Below, piece after piece: positions 8,621 through 17,067 of a stretch of 64,000 nt of DNA. The notes beneath the pieces are model-generated. The model was not told where the DNA came from and ran no database searches. It saw only the letters and a list, made by a program, of their open reading frames with translations. The first letter of the stretch is position 1; each line of letters begins with the position of its first letter. Source of the stretch: Faecalicatena faecalis (GTDB lineage: Bacteria > Bacillota > Clostridia > Lachnospirales > Lachnospiraceae); contig NZ_JABACJ020000021.1 in assembly GCF_012524165.2 (NCBI RefSeq), forward strand, positions 1 to 64,000, given 5' to 3'. Both the position numbers and the translations under genes were made by a program.

Positions 8621-10073
8621 AAGAGAGACGGCGTGTGTTCTGCCGCCCAAAGTCAGGATTCAGAATTTTAAAGAATTTAAAATCCCTCTGAACAGGGAAA
8701 AACAAAAGCAGCAGGGGGCAAGGTGCATGGCCTGCGGAGTTCCTTTTTGCCAGTCAGGGATGATGATCGGCGGGATGGCATCCGGCTGTCCGCTTCACAA
8801 CCTGGTGCCGGAGACCAATGACCTGGTCTATACAGGCAACTGGAAACAGGCGTATCTCAGGCTGATCAAGACGAACAGTTTCCCGGAATTCACCTCCCGT
8901 GTCTGTCCGGCGTTGTGCGAAGCCGCCTGTACCTGTAATCTGGATGGGGAAGCTGTGTCTACAAAAGAGAATGAGAGAGCAATCATTGAGACTGCTTTTG
9001 AACAGGGCTGGGTCGTACCGAAGATTCCGAAGGTGCGTACCGGAAAAAGCGTTGCCGTTATAGGAAGCGGTCCTGCCGGGCTTGCAGCTGCACAGCAGCT
9101 CAACAGGAGAGGACACAGCGTCACAGTGTTTGAGAGAAGCGACCAGATCGGCGGTCTCTTACGCTATGGAATCCCGAATATGAAGCTGGAAAAGTCTGTG
9201 GTGGACAGAAGAGTCCGTCTGATGGAAGAAGAGGGCGTGAACTTTGTGACTGGTACAAATATCGGTGTAGACATCCGGGCAGAGGAGCTTATGAAAAAGT
9301 TTGACAGAGTCATCCTCGCCTGCGGTGCATCAAAGCCCAGAGACATTCAGGTGCCGGGAAGAGAATCCGAAGGGATTTACTTCGCAGTAGATTTTTTAAG
9401 CCGCGTAACGAAAAAACTCCAGGACTCCAATTTTGAGAAGATTCCTTATGAACTTGCAAAAGGAAAGCATGTCATTGTAATTGGGGGCGGAGACACAGGA
9501 AATGACTGTGTGGGAACTGCCATCCGGCTCGGTGCCGCGTCCGTGACCCAGCTTGAGATGATGCCCAAGCCCCCACAGGAGCGTGCCAGTGACAATCCGT
9601 GGCCGCAGTGGCCGAAGGTACTCAAGACGGATTACGGTCAGGAAGAAGCGATTGCAGTATTCGGGCATGATCCGAGAATTTACCAGACAACAGTGGCAGA
9701 GTTTATCCCGGATAAAAAGGGACACGTAAGCAAAGCAAAGCTGATCAGGCTGAAAAGCGAAACTGACAAGAAAACCGGCAGAAAAATGATGGTGCCGCAG
9801 GAAGGGACAGAAGAAGTCGTAAAAGCCGATCTGGTGCTGATCGCTGCCGGATTCACAGGCAGTGAAAAATATGTGACAGATGCCTTTGGCGTAGAGGTGG
9901 ATGAGCGCAGTAATGTGAGGACAAAGGACGGAGAATACGAGACGTTCGTCTCACGTATCTTCACGGCAGGAGATATGAGAAGAGGGCAGTCCCTTGTTGT
10001 ATGGGCCATCCGCGAAGGAAGAGAAGCGGCCCGGGCGGTGGATGAATCGCTGATGGGGTATACGAATTTATAG
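8589..10073 (+). CDS. gltD: Glutamate synthase small subunit, NAD(P)H-dependent
   Basis: Passes electrons from NAD(P)H through FAD and Fe-S clusters to GltB. I place the start at ATG 8589 because AAGGAGGAG (8577-8585) sits just upstream; an ATG at 8574 lies within this signal's reach but has no site of its own. The 494-residue protein has N-terminal cluster cysteines (CMACGVPFC, GCPLHN, CPALCEAACTC), an FAD motif VIGSGPAGLAAA near residue 155 and a nucleotide motif VIGGGDTGNDC near residue 300. It ends the purF-pyrG-gltBD operon. Confidence 0.96.
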   Translation: MGKPTGFLEYERETACVLPPKVRIQNFKEFKIPLNREKQKQQGARCMACGVPFCQSGMMIGGMASGCPLHNLVPETNDLVYTGNWKQAYLRLIKTNSFPEFTSRVCPALCEAACTCNLDGEAVSTKENERAIIETAFEQGWVVPKIPKVRTGKSVAVIGSGPAGLAAAQQLNRRGHSVTVFERSDQIGGLLRYGIPNMKLEKSVVDRRVRLMEEEGVNFVTGTNIGVDIRAEELMKKFDRVILACGASKPRDIQVPGRESEGIYFAVDFLSRVTKKLQDSNFEKIPYELAKGKHVIVIGGGDTGNDCVGTAIRLGAASVTQLEMMPKPPQERASDNPWPQWPKVLKTDYGQEEAIAVFGHDPRIYQTTVAEFIPDKKGHVSKAKLIRLKSETDKKTGRKMMVPQEGTEEVVKADLVLIAAGFTGSEKYVTDAFGVEVDERSNVRTKDGEYETFVSRIFTAGDMRRGQSLVVWAIREGREAARAVDESLMGYTNL

Positions 10074-10169
10074 GTAACTATTCAGCCATGCGGGGATATT
10101 TGTACAGCGTTCAGCCAAAGCGAGATGAAGCGGTCTTTGCGGAATCGAGCTTAATGGCTGAATAGTTAC
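10074..10169. repeat. Inverted-repeat element between gltD and glnA
   Basis: A perfect 16-base inverted repeat (GTAACTATTCAGCCAT at 10074-10089 and its complement at 10154-10169) begins at the base after the gltD stop codon. The 64 bases between the arms contain GCGAGATGAAGCGG-like words. There is only a weak T/A-rich tail (TTTATAATAAAAAAA), so it may be a transcription-end hairpin or a mobile palindromic repeat. Confidence 0.6.
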
Positions 10170-10188
10170 GTTTATAATAAAAAAAGGA

Positions 10189-10217
10189 TTGACATGGCTT
10201 CATCAGTGTTTTATAAT
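10189..10217 (+). promoter_or_regulatory. Sigma-A-type promoter of glnA
   Basis: TTGACA at 10189-10194 and TATAAT at 10212-10217 with a 17-base spacer. The transcript would begin a few bases before the hexaloop hairpin at 10226. Confidence 0.8.
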
Positions 10218-10225
10218 ACCTGCAT

Positions 10226-10239
10226 GAACAAAGGCGTTC
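10226..10239 (+). promoter_or_regulatory. ANTAR-type hexaloop hairpin in glnA leader
   Basis: GAAC-AAAGGC-GTTC: a 4-bp stem closing the same six-base loop AAAGGC as in the purF leader, with A1 and G4. It overlaps the 5' arm of the terminator at 10230-10277, so stabilising it should prevent termination. Confidence 0.7.
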
Positions 10240-10277
10240 TTTTGAGAGGTTTTCCTGTCAGAAGTGCGCCTTTTCTT
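10230..10277 (+). terminator. Intrinsic terminator/attenuator in glnA leader
   Basis: Arms 10230-10249 and 10254-10273 pair over 20 positions with only two mismatches and a TTTT loop, followed by TCTT. It lies 54 bases before the glnA start codon and shares its 5' arm with the hexaloop hairpin. Confidence 0.75.
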
Positions 10278-10330
10278 AATAAGCGAAACTTTATCAGGTG
10301 AATACATTGAGGATCGATAAGGAGAATATT

Positions 10331-11653
10331 ATGGGGAATTATACCACAGAAGAAATTTTACGCATGGCAGAGGAGGAAGACGTGGAATTCATCCGTCTGC
10401 AGTTTACCGATATGTTCGGTACTCTGAAAAATATTGCTATAACAGCTCGTGAGCTTGAGCGTGCGCTGAATCATGAGTATCTTATAGACTGTTCCTTTAT
10501 TGCGGGGATATCAGGGGAGAGAGAACCGGATATGTACCTGCGCCCGGACCTGGATACATTCAGTGTGCTTCCATGGCGGCCGCAGCAGGGGAAGGTGGCA
10601 AGGCTTCTCTGTGATATCTGCCGCCCCGATGGCACACCTTATCTGGGCAGCAGCAGATATATCCTGAAGAAGACCGTGGATGCTGCACTGGCTGATGGGT
10701 ATACCTGTTATGTTGACCCGGAATGTGAGTTCTTCCTGTTCCATACGGATGACAACGGAATGCCGACCACAGTGACCCACGAGCAGGCGGGATACCTGGA
10801 TATCAGTCCGCTGGACCTGGGGGAAAATGCGAGACGGGATATGGTCCTTACTCTGGAGGACATGGGATATGAAGTGGAATCCTCCCACCATGAGACGGCA
10901 CCTGCCCAGCACGAGATCGATTTTAAGTATGGGGAAGTCAGGAAAATGGCAGACTGTCTTATGACCTTTAAAATGGCAGTCAGAATCATTGCCAAGCGGC
11001 ATGGACTGCACGCGACCTTTATGCCGAAGCCGAAGAAAGAGGCGAACGGTTCCGGGATGCATCTACATTTTTCTCTGTTTAAAAATGGACGGAACATTTT
11101 CCAGGATCAGGAAAACCCGGAGAAGTTAAGTGATGAGGCTTATTACTTTGCAGGCGGGCTTCTGGCCCACAGCAAAGAGATGGCGCTGATCACGAATCCA
11201 CTTGTGAATTCCTATAAGCGTCTGGTGCCCGGATATGAAGCACCTACGAAGCTTACCTGGACGAAGAACAACCAGGATTCGCTGGTGCGGATTTCGGACC
11301 CGCGGGGGGATGAGACGAGGATTGAACTGCGCAGCCCGGATCCGTCGGCAAATCCGTACCTTGTATTTGCAGTCTGCCTGGCAGCAGGACTTGATGGTAT
11401 CCGTAAGAAGCTTAAGCCAGTCGAGGCTTCTGACAGCCTTGGTTTTGAAGAAGGGCAAAAAGGAGAGGATCTTGGGAAGCTTCCTGAAAATCTGAAAGAA
11501 GCGATAACCTTGTTCGAGGAAAGCAGCTGGATAAAGGAAATCCTGGGCAGAGAATTCTGTGAAGAGTATGCCGCGGCAAAGAAAAAAGAGTGGATGAGGT
11601 ATACAACAGAGATTACGAAATGGGAGCTTGAGGAGTACCTTTACCGTATATAA
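10331..11653 (+). CDS. glnA: Glutamine synthetase, type I
   Basis: Makes glutamine from glutamate, ammonia and ATP. I choose ATG 10331 because AAGGAGA lies six bases upstream; an upstream in-frame ATG at 10298 has no site. The 440 residues match the short GSI-alpha form. Motifs include the N-terminal beta-grasp with FTDMFGTLK, the ATP/metal region PAQHEIDFKYG and the glutamate-binding GSGMHLHFSLF. An ANTAR regulator gene follows 26 bases later, so the enzyme and its probable regulator share a transcript. Confidence 0.97.
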   Translation: MGNYTTEEILRMAEEEDVEFIRLQFTDMFGTLKNIAITARELERALNHEYLIDCSFIAGISGEREPDMYLRPDLDTFSVLPWRPQQGKVARLLCDICRPDGTPYLGSSRYILKKTVDAALADGYTCYVDPECEFFLFHTDDNGMPTTVTHEQAGYLDISPLDLGENARRDMVLTLEDMGYEVESSHHETAPAQHEIDFKYGEVRKMADCLMTFKMAVRIIAKRHGLHATFMPKPKKEANGSGMHLHFSLFKNGRNIFQDQENPEKLSDEAYYFAGGLLAHSKEMALITNPLVNSYKRLVPGYEAPTKLTWTKNNQDSLVRISDPRGDETRIELRSPDPSANPYLVFAVCLAAGLDGIRKKLKPVEASDSLGFEEGQKGEDLGKLPENLKEAITLFEESSWIKEILGREFCEEYAAAKKKEWMRYTTEITKWELEEYLYRI

Positions 11654-11679
11654 ATGGGGCAAAAGAGGAGTGGCATTTT

Positions 11680-12234
11680 ATGAGCAGCATTGTGATTGCA
11701 CTACCCAAAATAGAAGATGGGAAGAAAATCCGTACGATTTTAAGCAGGTACGGTTTTCCTGCGGCCTCTGTCTGCAGCACAGGTTCCCATGCACTGGCAA
11801 AGATGTCCGAACTGGACTGCGGGATTCTGATCTGCGGTTACCGTCTCTGCGATATGTCTTACAGTGAGCTGGCAGACTGCCTGCCGGACTATTTTGAACT
11901 TCTGCTCCTTGCGTCCTCCAGAGTCATAAATGATATGCCCCAGTCAGTCCTGTCACTGGAAATGCCGCTGAAAGCCAGAGATCTTGTGAACACGGTGGAT
12001 ATGATGCTCAACCAGATCGAACGCAGGCAGCGCAGGAGAAAGAAAAAGCCAAAGGCGCGTTCGGCAAAGGAGCAGAATTATATTTCCAATGCCAAAATGC
12101 TTTTGATGCAGAGAAATCATTTGAGCGAGGAGGAGGCATTCCGCTATATCCAGAAATCCAGTATGAATTCGGGGACGAACATGGTGGAGACAGCTCAGAT
12201 GGTACTGATGCTCATGCTTGATGAAATTGAATAA
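11680..12234 (+). CDS. ANTAR-domain RNA-binding antiterminator with degenerate receiver domain
   Basis: 184 residues. Residues 1 to ~115 resemble a response-regulator receiver fold, but the phospho-acceptor Asp is not at its usual place (ILICGYRL, where ILVD-like is expected), so control by phosphorylation is unlikely. Residues ~128-184 match an ANTAR domain (AKMLLMQRNHLSEEEAFRYI and a following helix). ANTAR proteins of the AmiR/NasR/EutV group bind hexaloop RNA hairpins and prevent termination. Three such hairpins lie within this cluster, at 646, 10226 and 12243, the last only nine bases after this gene. I infer that it regulates purF-gltBD, glnA and aspS-gatCAB; its signal is unknown. Confidence 0.85.
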   Translation: MSSIVIALPKIEDGKKIRTILSRYGFPAASVCSTGSHALAKMSELDCGILICGYRLCDMSYSELADCLPDYFELLLLASSRVINDMPQSVLSLEMPLKARDLVNTVDMMLNQIERRQRRRKKKPKARSAKEQNYISNAKMLLMQRNHLSEEEAFRYIQKSSMNSGTNMVETAQMVLMLMLDEIE

Positions 12235-12242
12235 TTGGTTTT

Positions 12243-12260
12243 GGTTACAAGGGCGTAACC
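12243..12260 (+). promoter_or_regulatory. ANTAR-type hexaloop hairpin before aspS
   Basis: GGTTAC-AAGGGC-GTAACC: a perfect 6-bp stem with a six-base loop having A1 and G4. It starts nine bases after the ANTAR gene stop codon and 14 bases before the terminator at 12274. A further alternative stem (AATCC 12270-12274 with GGATT 12285-12289) would occupy the terminator 5' arm. Confidence 0.65.
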
Positions 12261-12273
12261 TGAATATCCAATC

Positions 12274-12313
12274 CTGGCATACCTGGATTTTTTCGGGTAT
12301 GCCAGTTTTTTTT
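12274..12313 (+). terminator. Intrinsic terminator/attenuator between ANTAR gene and aspS
   Basis: Arms CTGGCATACCTG (12274-12285) and CGGGTATGCCAG (12294-12305) make a 12-bp stem followed by eight T. It separates glnA-ANTAR from aspS. With no clear promoter after it, aspS-gatCAB expression probably depends on read-through. Confidence 0.85.
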
Positions 12314-12332
12314 ATAAATGGAGGAAAAAAAC

Positions 12333-13664
12333 ATGGAATTTATAGATGGAACATGGGAAAAGGAGACGTGCGGATGGGACGTCTTAATGTCGGAGAAGAT
12401 GCTGGGAAGGGAAGTCTGCGTGGACGGTGCCATTCACAGCATCAGGAATATGGGGGATGTGGCATTTATTATTCTGCGGAAAAAGGAAGGGCTGTTTCAG
12501 TGTGTGCTTGAAAAGAAGGAGACAGATCTTTCCATCCATCAGATCAGGGAGGCTATGACAGTCAGGGTAAAAGGCGTACTTCTCAAGGAAGAGCGTGCTC
12601 CTCACAACAGAGAACTGTGCATCTGTAAGCTGGAAATATTATCTGTTCCGGCAGAACCGCTCCCAATTGCGATCGATAAATGGAAACTGAACACCTCACT
12701 GGAAGCAAAGCTGGATTACCGCACCGTTTCCCTGCGCAACGTGCGGGAGCGTTCAAAGTTTAAAATCCAGGAGGCGCTTGCAAGGGCATTTCGGGACTAT
12801 CTTTACGGCCAGGGATTTACAGAAATACACACACCGAAGATTGGTTCCAAAGGAGCGGAGGGCGGTGCAAATGTCTTCAAGCTTGCATATTTCCACAAAC
12901 CGGCGGTGCTGGCACAAAGCCCTCAGTTTTACAAGCAGATGATGACAGGGGTTTTCGACAGAGTATTTGAGACCGGACCCGTATTCAGGGCAGAAAAGCA
13001 CAACACAAAGCGGCATCTGAACGAATATACGAGCCTGGATTTTGAGATGGGCTATATTGACAGCTTTGAGGAAATCATGGCGATGGAGACAGGATTCCTC
13101 AAATATGCGATGGAGCTGCTTGAAAAAGATTATGAGAAGGAACTTTCTATCTTGAAGATAAAGCTGCCGGATGTCTCCAGAATTCCAGCGGTGCGGTTTG
13201 ACACGGCCAAGGAGCTGGCAGCTGAGAAATATCACCGGAAGATCAGGAACCCCTATGATCTGGAACCGGAGGAAGAGAGCCTGATCGGCAGGTATTTTAA
13301 GGAAGAGTATGGATCTGATTTTGTATTCGTGACACATTATCCTTCTAAAAAGCGTCCCTTTTATGCAATGGATGATCCTGAGGATGAGAGGTATACTTTA
13401 AGTTTTGATCTTTTGTTTCGGGGTCTGGAAATCACCACCGGGGGACAGAGAATCCATGACTATGAGACTCTCAGGAAAAAGATTGCGGACAGGGGAATGT
13501 CAGAGGAGGGAATGGAGCAGTATCTGGATACCTTTAAATATGGTATGCCTCCTCACGGAGGGCTGGGAATCGGACTGGAGCGTCTGACCATGCAGCTTAT
13601 CGGCGAGGACAACGTAAAAGAGACCTGCCTGTTCCCACGGTATATGAACCGGCTGGAGCCATAG
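12333..13664 (+). CDS. aspS: Aspartyl-tRNA synthetase, archaeal-type, probably non-discriminating
   Basis: Attaches aspartate to tRNA-Asp and, in the non-discriminating form, to tRNA-Asn. The start at ATG 12333 follows ATGGAGGAA. The 443-residue protein lacks the large bacterial insertion domain and is of archaeal/AsnRS-like size: an N-terminal OB-fold and a class II core with FTEIHTPKIGSKGAEGGA, motif 2 FRAEKHNTKRHLNEYTSLDFEM and motif 3 GIGLERLTM. The directly following gatCAB genes supply the amidotransferase that would convert Asp-tRNA-Asn to Asn-tRNA-Asn with glutamine as donor. This supports the non-discriminating reading, though specificity is not proven by sequence. Confidence 0.9.
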   Translation: MEFIDGTWEKETCGWDVLMSEKMLGREVCVDGAIHSIRNMGDVAFIILRKKEGLFQCVLEKKETDLSIHQIREAMTVRVKGVLLKEERAPHNRELCICKLEILSVPAEPLPIAIDKWKLNTSLEAKLDYRTVSLRNVRERSKFKIQEALARAFRDYLYGQGFTEIHTPKIGSKGAEGGANVFKLAYFHKPAVLAQSPQFYKQMMTGVFDRVFETGPVFRAEKHNTKRHLNEYTSLDFEMGYIDSFEEIMAMETGFLKYAMELLEKDYEKELSILKIKLPDVSRIPAVRFDTAKELAAEKYHRKIRNPYDLEPEEESLIGRYFKEEYGSDFVFVTHYPSKKRPFYAMDDPEDERYTLSFDLLFRGLEITTGGQRIHDYETLRKKIADRGMSEEGMEQYLDTFKYGMPPHGGLGIGLERLTMQLIGEDNVKETCLFPRYMNRLEP

Positions 13665-13708
13665 CAGAGACAAAAGTGTAAGAAAACGAAGAAACAGGGA
13701 GGGGAAAC

Positions 13709-14002
13709 ATGGTAAAAAAGATAGATGATGAAACAATGGAAAATATCTGTATTCTTGCAAAGCTGACACTTTCAGAAGCAGAAAAGGAAAAGGCAAAGGA
13801 GGAGATGCAGAGAATGCTGGATTATGTGGAAAAACTGAATGAACTGGATACCAGCGGTGTTAAGCCTCTGTCGCATCTTTTCCCAAGTCATAATATCTTC
13901 AGAGAGGATGTAATTACCAGCCAGGACAACCGGGATGCCCTGCTTGGGAATGCACCAGAAAAGAAAGACGGACAGTTTCAGGTGCCGAAAACGATAGGAT
14001 AG
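13709..14002 (+). CDS. gatC: Asp/Glu-tRNA amidotransferase subunit C
   Basis: Small 97-residue subunit that bridges GatA and GatB. The pattern is typical: N-terminal helix with IDDETMENICILAKLTLSE, then EMQRMLDYVEKLNELDTSGVKPLSH and a C-terminal extended stretch ending in VPKTIG. A GGGAGGGG site lies just before ATG 13709. The gap to gatA is 11 bases. Confidence 0.95.
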   Translation: MVKKIDDETMENICILAKLTLSEAEKEKAKEEMQRMLDYVEKLNELDTSGVKPLSHLFPSHNIFREDVITSQDNRDALLGNAPEKKDGQFQVPKTIG

Positions 14003-14013
14003 GAGGGGGACAG

Positions 14014-15522
14014 ATGGGTCTGGAAACATTGACAGCCTTGGAATTGGCGGAAAAGATAAGGCAGGGACAGGTGAGTGTCCTGGATGGAGTGAAAGCTGTT
14101 TTTGAACAGATTGAGAGAAAAGAGGGAACCATACACGCATACCTGGATCTCTACAAAGAGGAGGCTTTTGAAAGGGCAGCTCAGGTGGAAAAGGGAATGG
14201 CAGAGGGGAAATATTCCGGTCCGCTTTGCGGCGTCCCGATTGCTGTGAAGGATAATATTTGTATACAGGGAAAAAGAACCACCTGTGGATCGAAAATCCT
14301 GGAAAACTTTGTTCCCTGGTATCAGGCCGAGGTAATCGAACGTCTGGAAAAAGCGGGAATGGTCATCATAGGAAAGACAAATATGGATGAATTCGCTATG
14401 GGGAGTACCACGGAGACTTCTGCTTTTGGCGTTACAAGAAACCCCAGGAATACAGATCATGTCCCGGGTGGTTCGTCAGGGGGCTCCTGTGCAGCTGTGG
14501 CAGCGTCAGAAGCGTATCTGGCACTGGGCTCCGATACCGGAGGCTCCATCCGTCAGCCGAGCGCATTCTGTGGTGTCACAGGAATAAAGCCTACTTATGG
14601 AACTGTGTCACGTTATGGGCTGGTAGCCTACGCATCCTCACTGGACCAGATCGGCCCGGTCGGGAAAGATACGGCAGACTGTGCAGCACTGCTTGAGGTC
14701 ATCTCTGGATATGACCCCAAAGACAGCACTTCTCTACAGAGGGAGGATCTATGTTTTTCACAGGCTCTGGGGGGAGGAATCGAAGGAATGAGATTTGCAG
14801 TACCAAAGGAGTACCTGACAGAAGGCCTATCCCCTGAGGTCAGGTCCGCATTTATGGTGGTGTTGGAGGAGCTGGTCCAAATGGGTGCCATTGTAGAGTT
14901 TATTTCACTTAAGACGACAGAGTTTATGATTCCGGCATATTATGTGATCGCTTCTGCGGAGGCAAGCTCCAATCTGGAACGTTTTGACGGTGTCAAATAT
15001 GGCTTCAGGGCCAGAGAATATGACGGACTTCATGACATGTATAAAAAAACAAGGACAGAAGGATTTGGAGAAGAGGTAAAACGCCGGATCATGCTGGGCT
15101 CCTTTGTATTAAGTTCTGGTTATTACGATGCCTATTATCTGAAGGCGCTCAAAGCAAGAGCCGTGATGAAACAGGAATTTGACCGTGCCTTTGAAAAATA
15201 TGATGTGATCCTGGCCCCGGCAGCACCATATACGGCTCCCCGCCTTGGGGAGAGCCTAAAGGACCCGCTTGCCATGTACCTGGGCGATATTTATACAGTC
15301 GCAGTCAACCTCTTAGGACTGCCTGCGGTCTGTCTTCCCTGTGGAAAAGATAAGGCGGGCCTTCCGATCGGATTACAGATGATCGGGGACTGCTTTATGG
15401 AAAAGAAAATCCTGCGCGCAGCACATGCATACGAGAAAAGACGAGAGGCATTTATCAGATTCGGAAGTGAGAAAAAGCAGGTAGTATTTCCTGAAATTGC
15501 GAAAGGAGATGCAAAGGTATGA
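14014..15522 (+). CDS. gatA: Asp/Glu-tRNA amidotransferase subunit A
   Basis: Amidase subunit that frees ammonia from glutamine for transamidation. The 502 residues carry the amidase signature: catalytic Lys in PIAVKDNI (near residue 78), GGSSGGSCAAVAA and the nucleophilic serine region GSDTGGSIRQP (about residue 175). Its last four bases overlap the gatB start (ATGA), indicating coupled translation. Confidence 0.97.
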   Translation: MGLETLTALELAEKIRQGQVSVLDGVKAVFEQIERKEGTIHAYLDLYKEEAFERAAQVEKGMAEGKYSGPLCGVPIAVKDNICIQGKRTTCGSKILENFVPWYQAEVIERLEKAGMVIIGKTNMDEFAMGSTTETSAFGVTRNPRNTDHVPGGSSGGSCAAVAASEAYLALGSDTGGSIRQPSAFCGVTGIKPTYGTVSRYGLVAYASSLDQIGPVGKDTADCAALLEVISGYDPKDSTSLQREDLCFSQALGGGIEGMRFAVPKEYLTEGLSPEVRSAFMVVLEELVQMGAIVEFISLKTTEFMIPAYYVIASAEASSNLERFDGVKYGFRAREYDGLHDMYKKTRTEGFGEEVKRRIMLGSFVLSSGYYDAYYLKALKARAVMKQEFDRAFEKYDVILAPAAPYTAPRLGESLKDPLAMYLGDIYTVAVNLLGLPAVCLPCGKDKAGLPIGLQMIGDCFMEKKILRAAHAYEKRREAFIRFGSEKKQVVFPEIAKGDAKV

Positions 15523-16997
15523 AACAATATGAGATGGTCATTGGACTGGAGGTTCACGTAGAACTTGCTACGAAAACGAAAATATTCTGCGGCTGTTCCA
15601 CTGAGTTCGGCAAAGAACCCAATACGCATACCTGTCCCGTATGTACGGGAATGCCCGGATCACTTCCGGTCCTCAACAAAAAGGTCGTGGAGTTCGCATT
15701 AAGGGCAGGTCTTGCATCGAACTGCAGGATCAATCAGACCTGCAAGTTTGACAGAAAGAACTATTTCTATCCTGATAACCCGCAGAACTACCAGATTTCC
15801 CAGCTTTATATCCCAATCTGCCAGGATGGCTGGGTGGAGATTAAGACGGATACAGGAAAGAAAAAGGTACGAATCCATGAAATGCATATGGAGGAGGATG
15901 CCGGGAAACTCATCCACGATGAATGGGCGGACTGTTCCCTGGTAGATTACAACCGAAGCGGTGTCCCGCTGATTGAAATCGTATCAGAGCCGGATATGAG
16001 AAACAGCCAGGAAGTTATCGCTTATCTGGAGAAGCTGCGCTGTATCATGCAGTATGCGGGTGTGTCCGACTGTAAACTCCAGGAAGGCTCCATGCGTGTG
16101 GATGTGAATCTGTCTGTGCGCGAGGCCGGAAGTGAGAGCCTTGGCATCCGTACGGAGATGAAGAATCTGAACTCTTTTAAAGCCATTGCAAGGGCAATCG
16201 AAGGGGAGAGCGAACGCCAGATCGAGCTTCTTGAGGAGGGAAAGGCTGTCATTCAGGAAACAAGACGCTGGGATGACAACAAGGAGGCCTCCTTTGCCAT
16301 GCGTTCCAAGGAAGATGCCAGAGATTACCGCTATTTCCCGGACCCGGATCTGCCTCCGGTGCAGATTTCAGACGAATGGCTTGAAACAATCAGGAAGTCC
16401 CTGCCAGAGTTCAGGGAAGAGAAAATGAAGCGCTATCAGGAAGAGTTCAAACTGCCGGCTTACGATGCAGAAATCCTTACAGAATCCAGGTCACTGGCCT
16501 CTTTGTTCGAGGAGACTGCCGTAAGCTTCGGAAATGCAAAGAAGACCTCCAACTGGTTCATGGTAGAGGTTCTGAGGCTGATGAAAGAAAGAGGCATGGA
16601 ACCGGAAGAAATATCGTTTACCCCAAAACATCTGGCAGATCTGCTTTCCATGCTGGAAAGAAAAGAAATCAATTCCCAGAATGCAAAGAAAGTATTTGAA
16701 CGGATTTTTGATCAGGATATTGATCCGGTCATTTATATAGAAGAAAAAGGATTAAAAATCGTAGAGGACCTGGGACGTCTCAATGAAGTCATACAAAAAG
16801 TACTGGACGAAAATCCAGGGCCGCTGAAAGAGCTGCTTGATGGCAAGGAGAAGGTCATGGGATTTTTTGTGGGAAAAGTCATGAAGGAGATGCAGGGAAA
16901 AGCAAATCCGGAAAGTGTAAGGAAGAGCCTTGCAGCCGGGATTGAAAAAGTTGGGATTGAAAAAGCCGGGATTGAAAAGAGAAAAGCGAAAGAATGA
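15519..16997 (+). CDS. gatB: Asp/Glu-tRNA amidotransferase subunit B
   Basis: Kinase/tRNA-binding subunit that activates the misacylated aminoacyl-tRNA. 492 residues, starting MKQYEMVIGLEVHVEL. Zinc cysteines are visible in FCGCSTEFG and CPVCTGMPG. The C-terminal YqeY-like tail domain is present. Oddly, the protein ends with a tandem GIEK peptide (GIEKVGIEKAGIEKRK) encoded by three near-identical 15-base units at about 16939-16980, probably a slippage expansion. Confidence 0.96.
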   Translation: MKQYEMVIGLEVHVELATKTKIFCGCSTEFGKEPNTHTCPVCTGMPGSLPVLNKKVVEFALRAGLASNCRINQTCKFDRKNYFYPDNPQNYQISQLYIPICQDGWVEIKTDTGKKKVRIHEMHMEEDAGKLIHDEWADCSLVDYNRSGVPLIEIVSEPDMRNSQEVIAYLEKLRCIMQYAGVSDCKLQEGSMRVDVNLSVREAGSESLGIRTEMKNLNSFKAIARAIEGESERQIELLEEGKAVIQETRRWDDNKEASFAMRSKEDARDYRYFPDPDLPPVQISDEWLETIRKSLPEFREEKMKRYQEEFKLPAYDAEILTESRSLASLFEETAVSFGNAKKTSNWFMVEVLRLMKERGMEPEEISFTPKHLADLLSMLERKEINSQNAKKVFERIFDQDIDPVIYIEEKGLKIVEDLGRLNEVIQKVLDENPGPLKELLDGKEKVMGFFVGKVMKEMQGKANPESVRKSLAAGIEKVGIEKAGIEKRKAKE

Positions 16998-17067
16998 ATC
17001 AATAAGGGAATAAATAAAGGTGTGAATCAGAATAATGAAGAATAGGAACAAAGGAGGTACGAGATAG

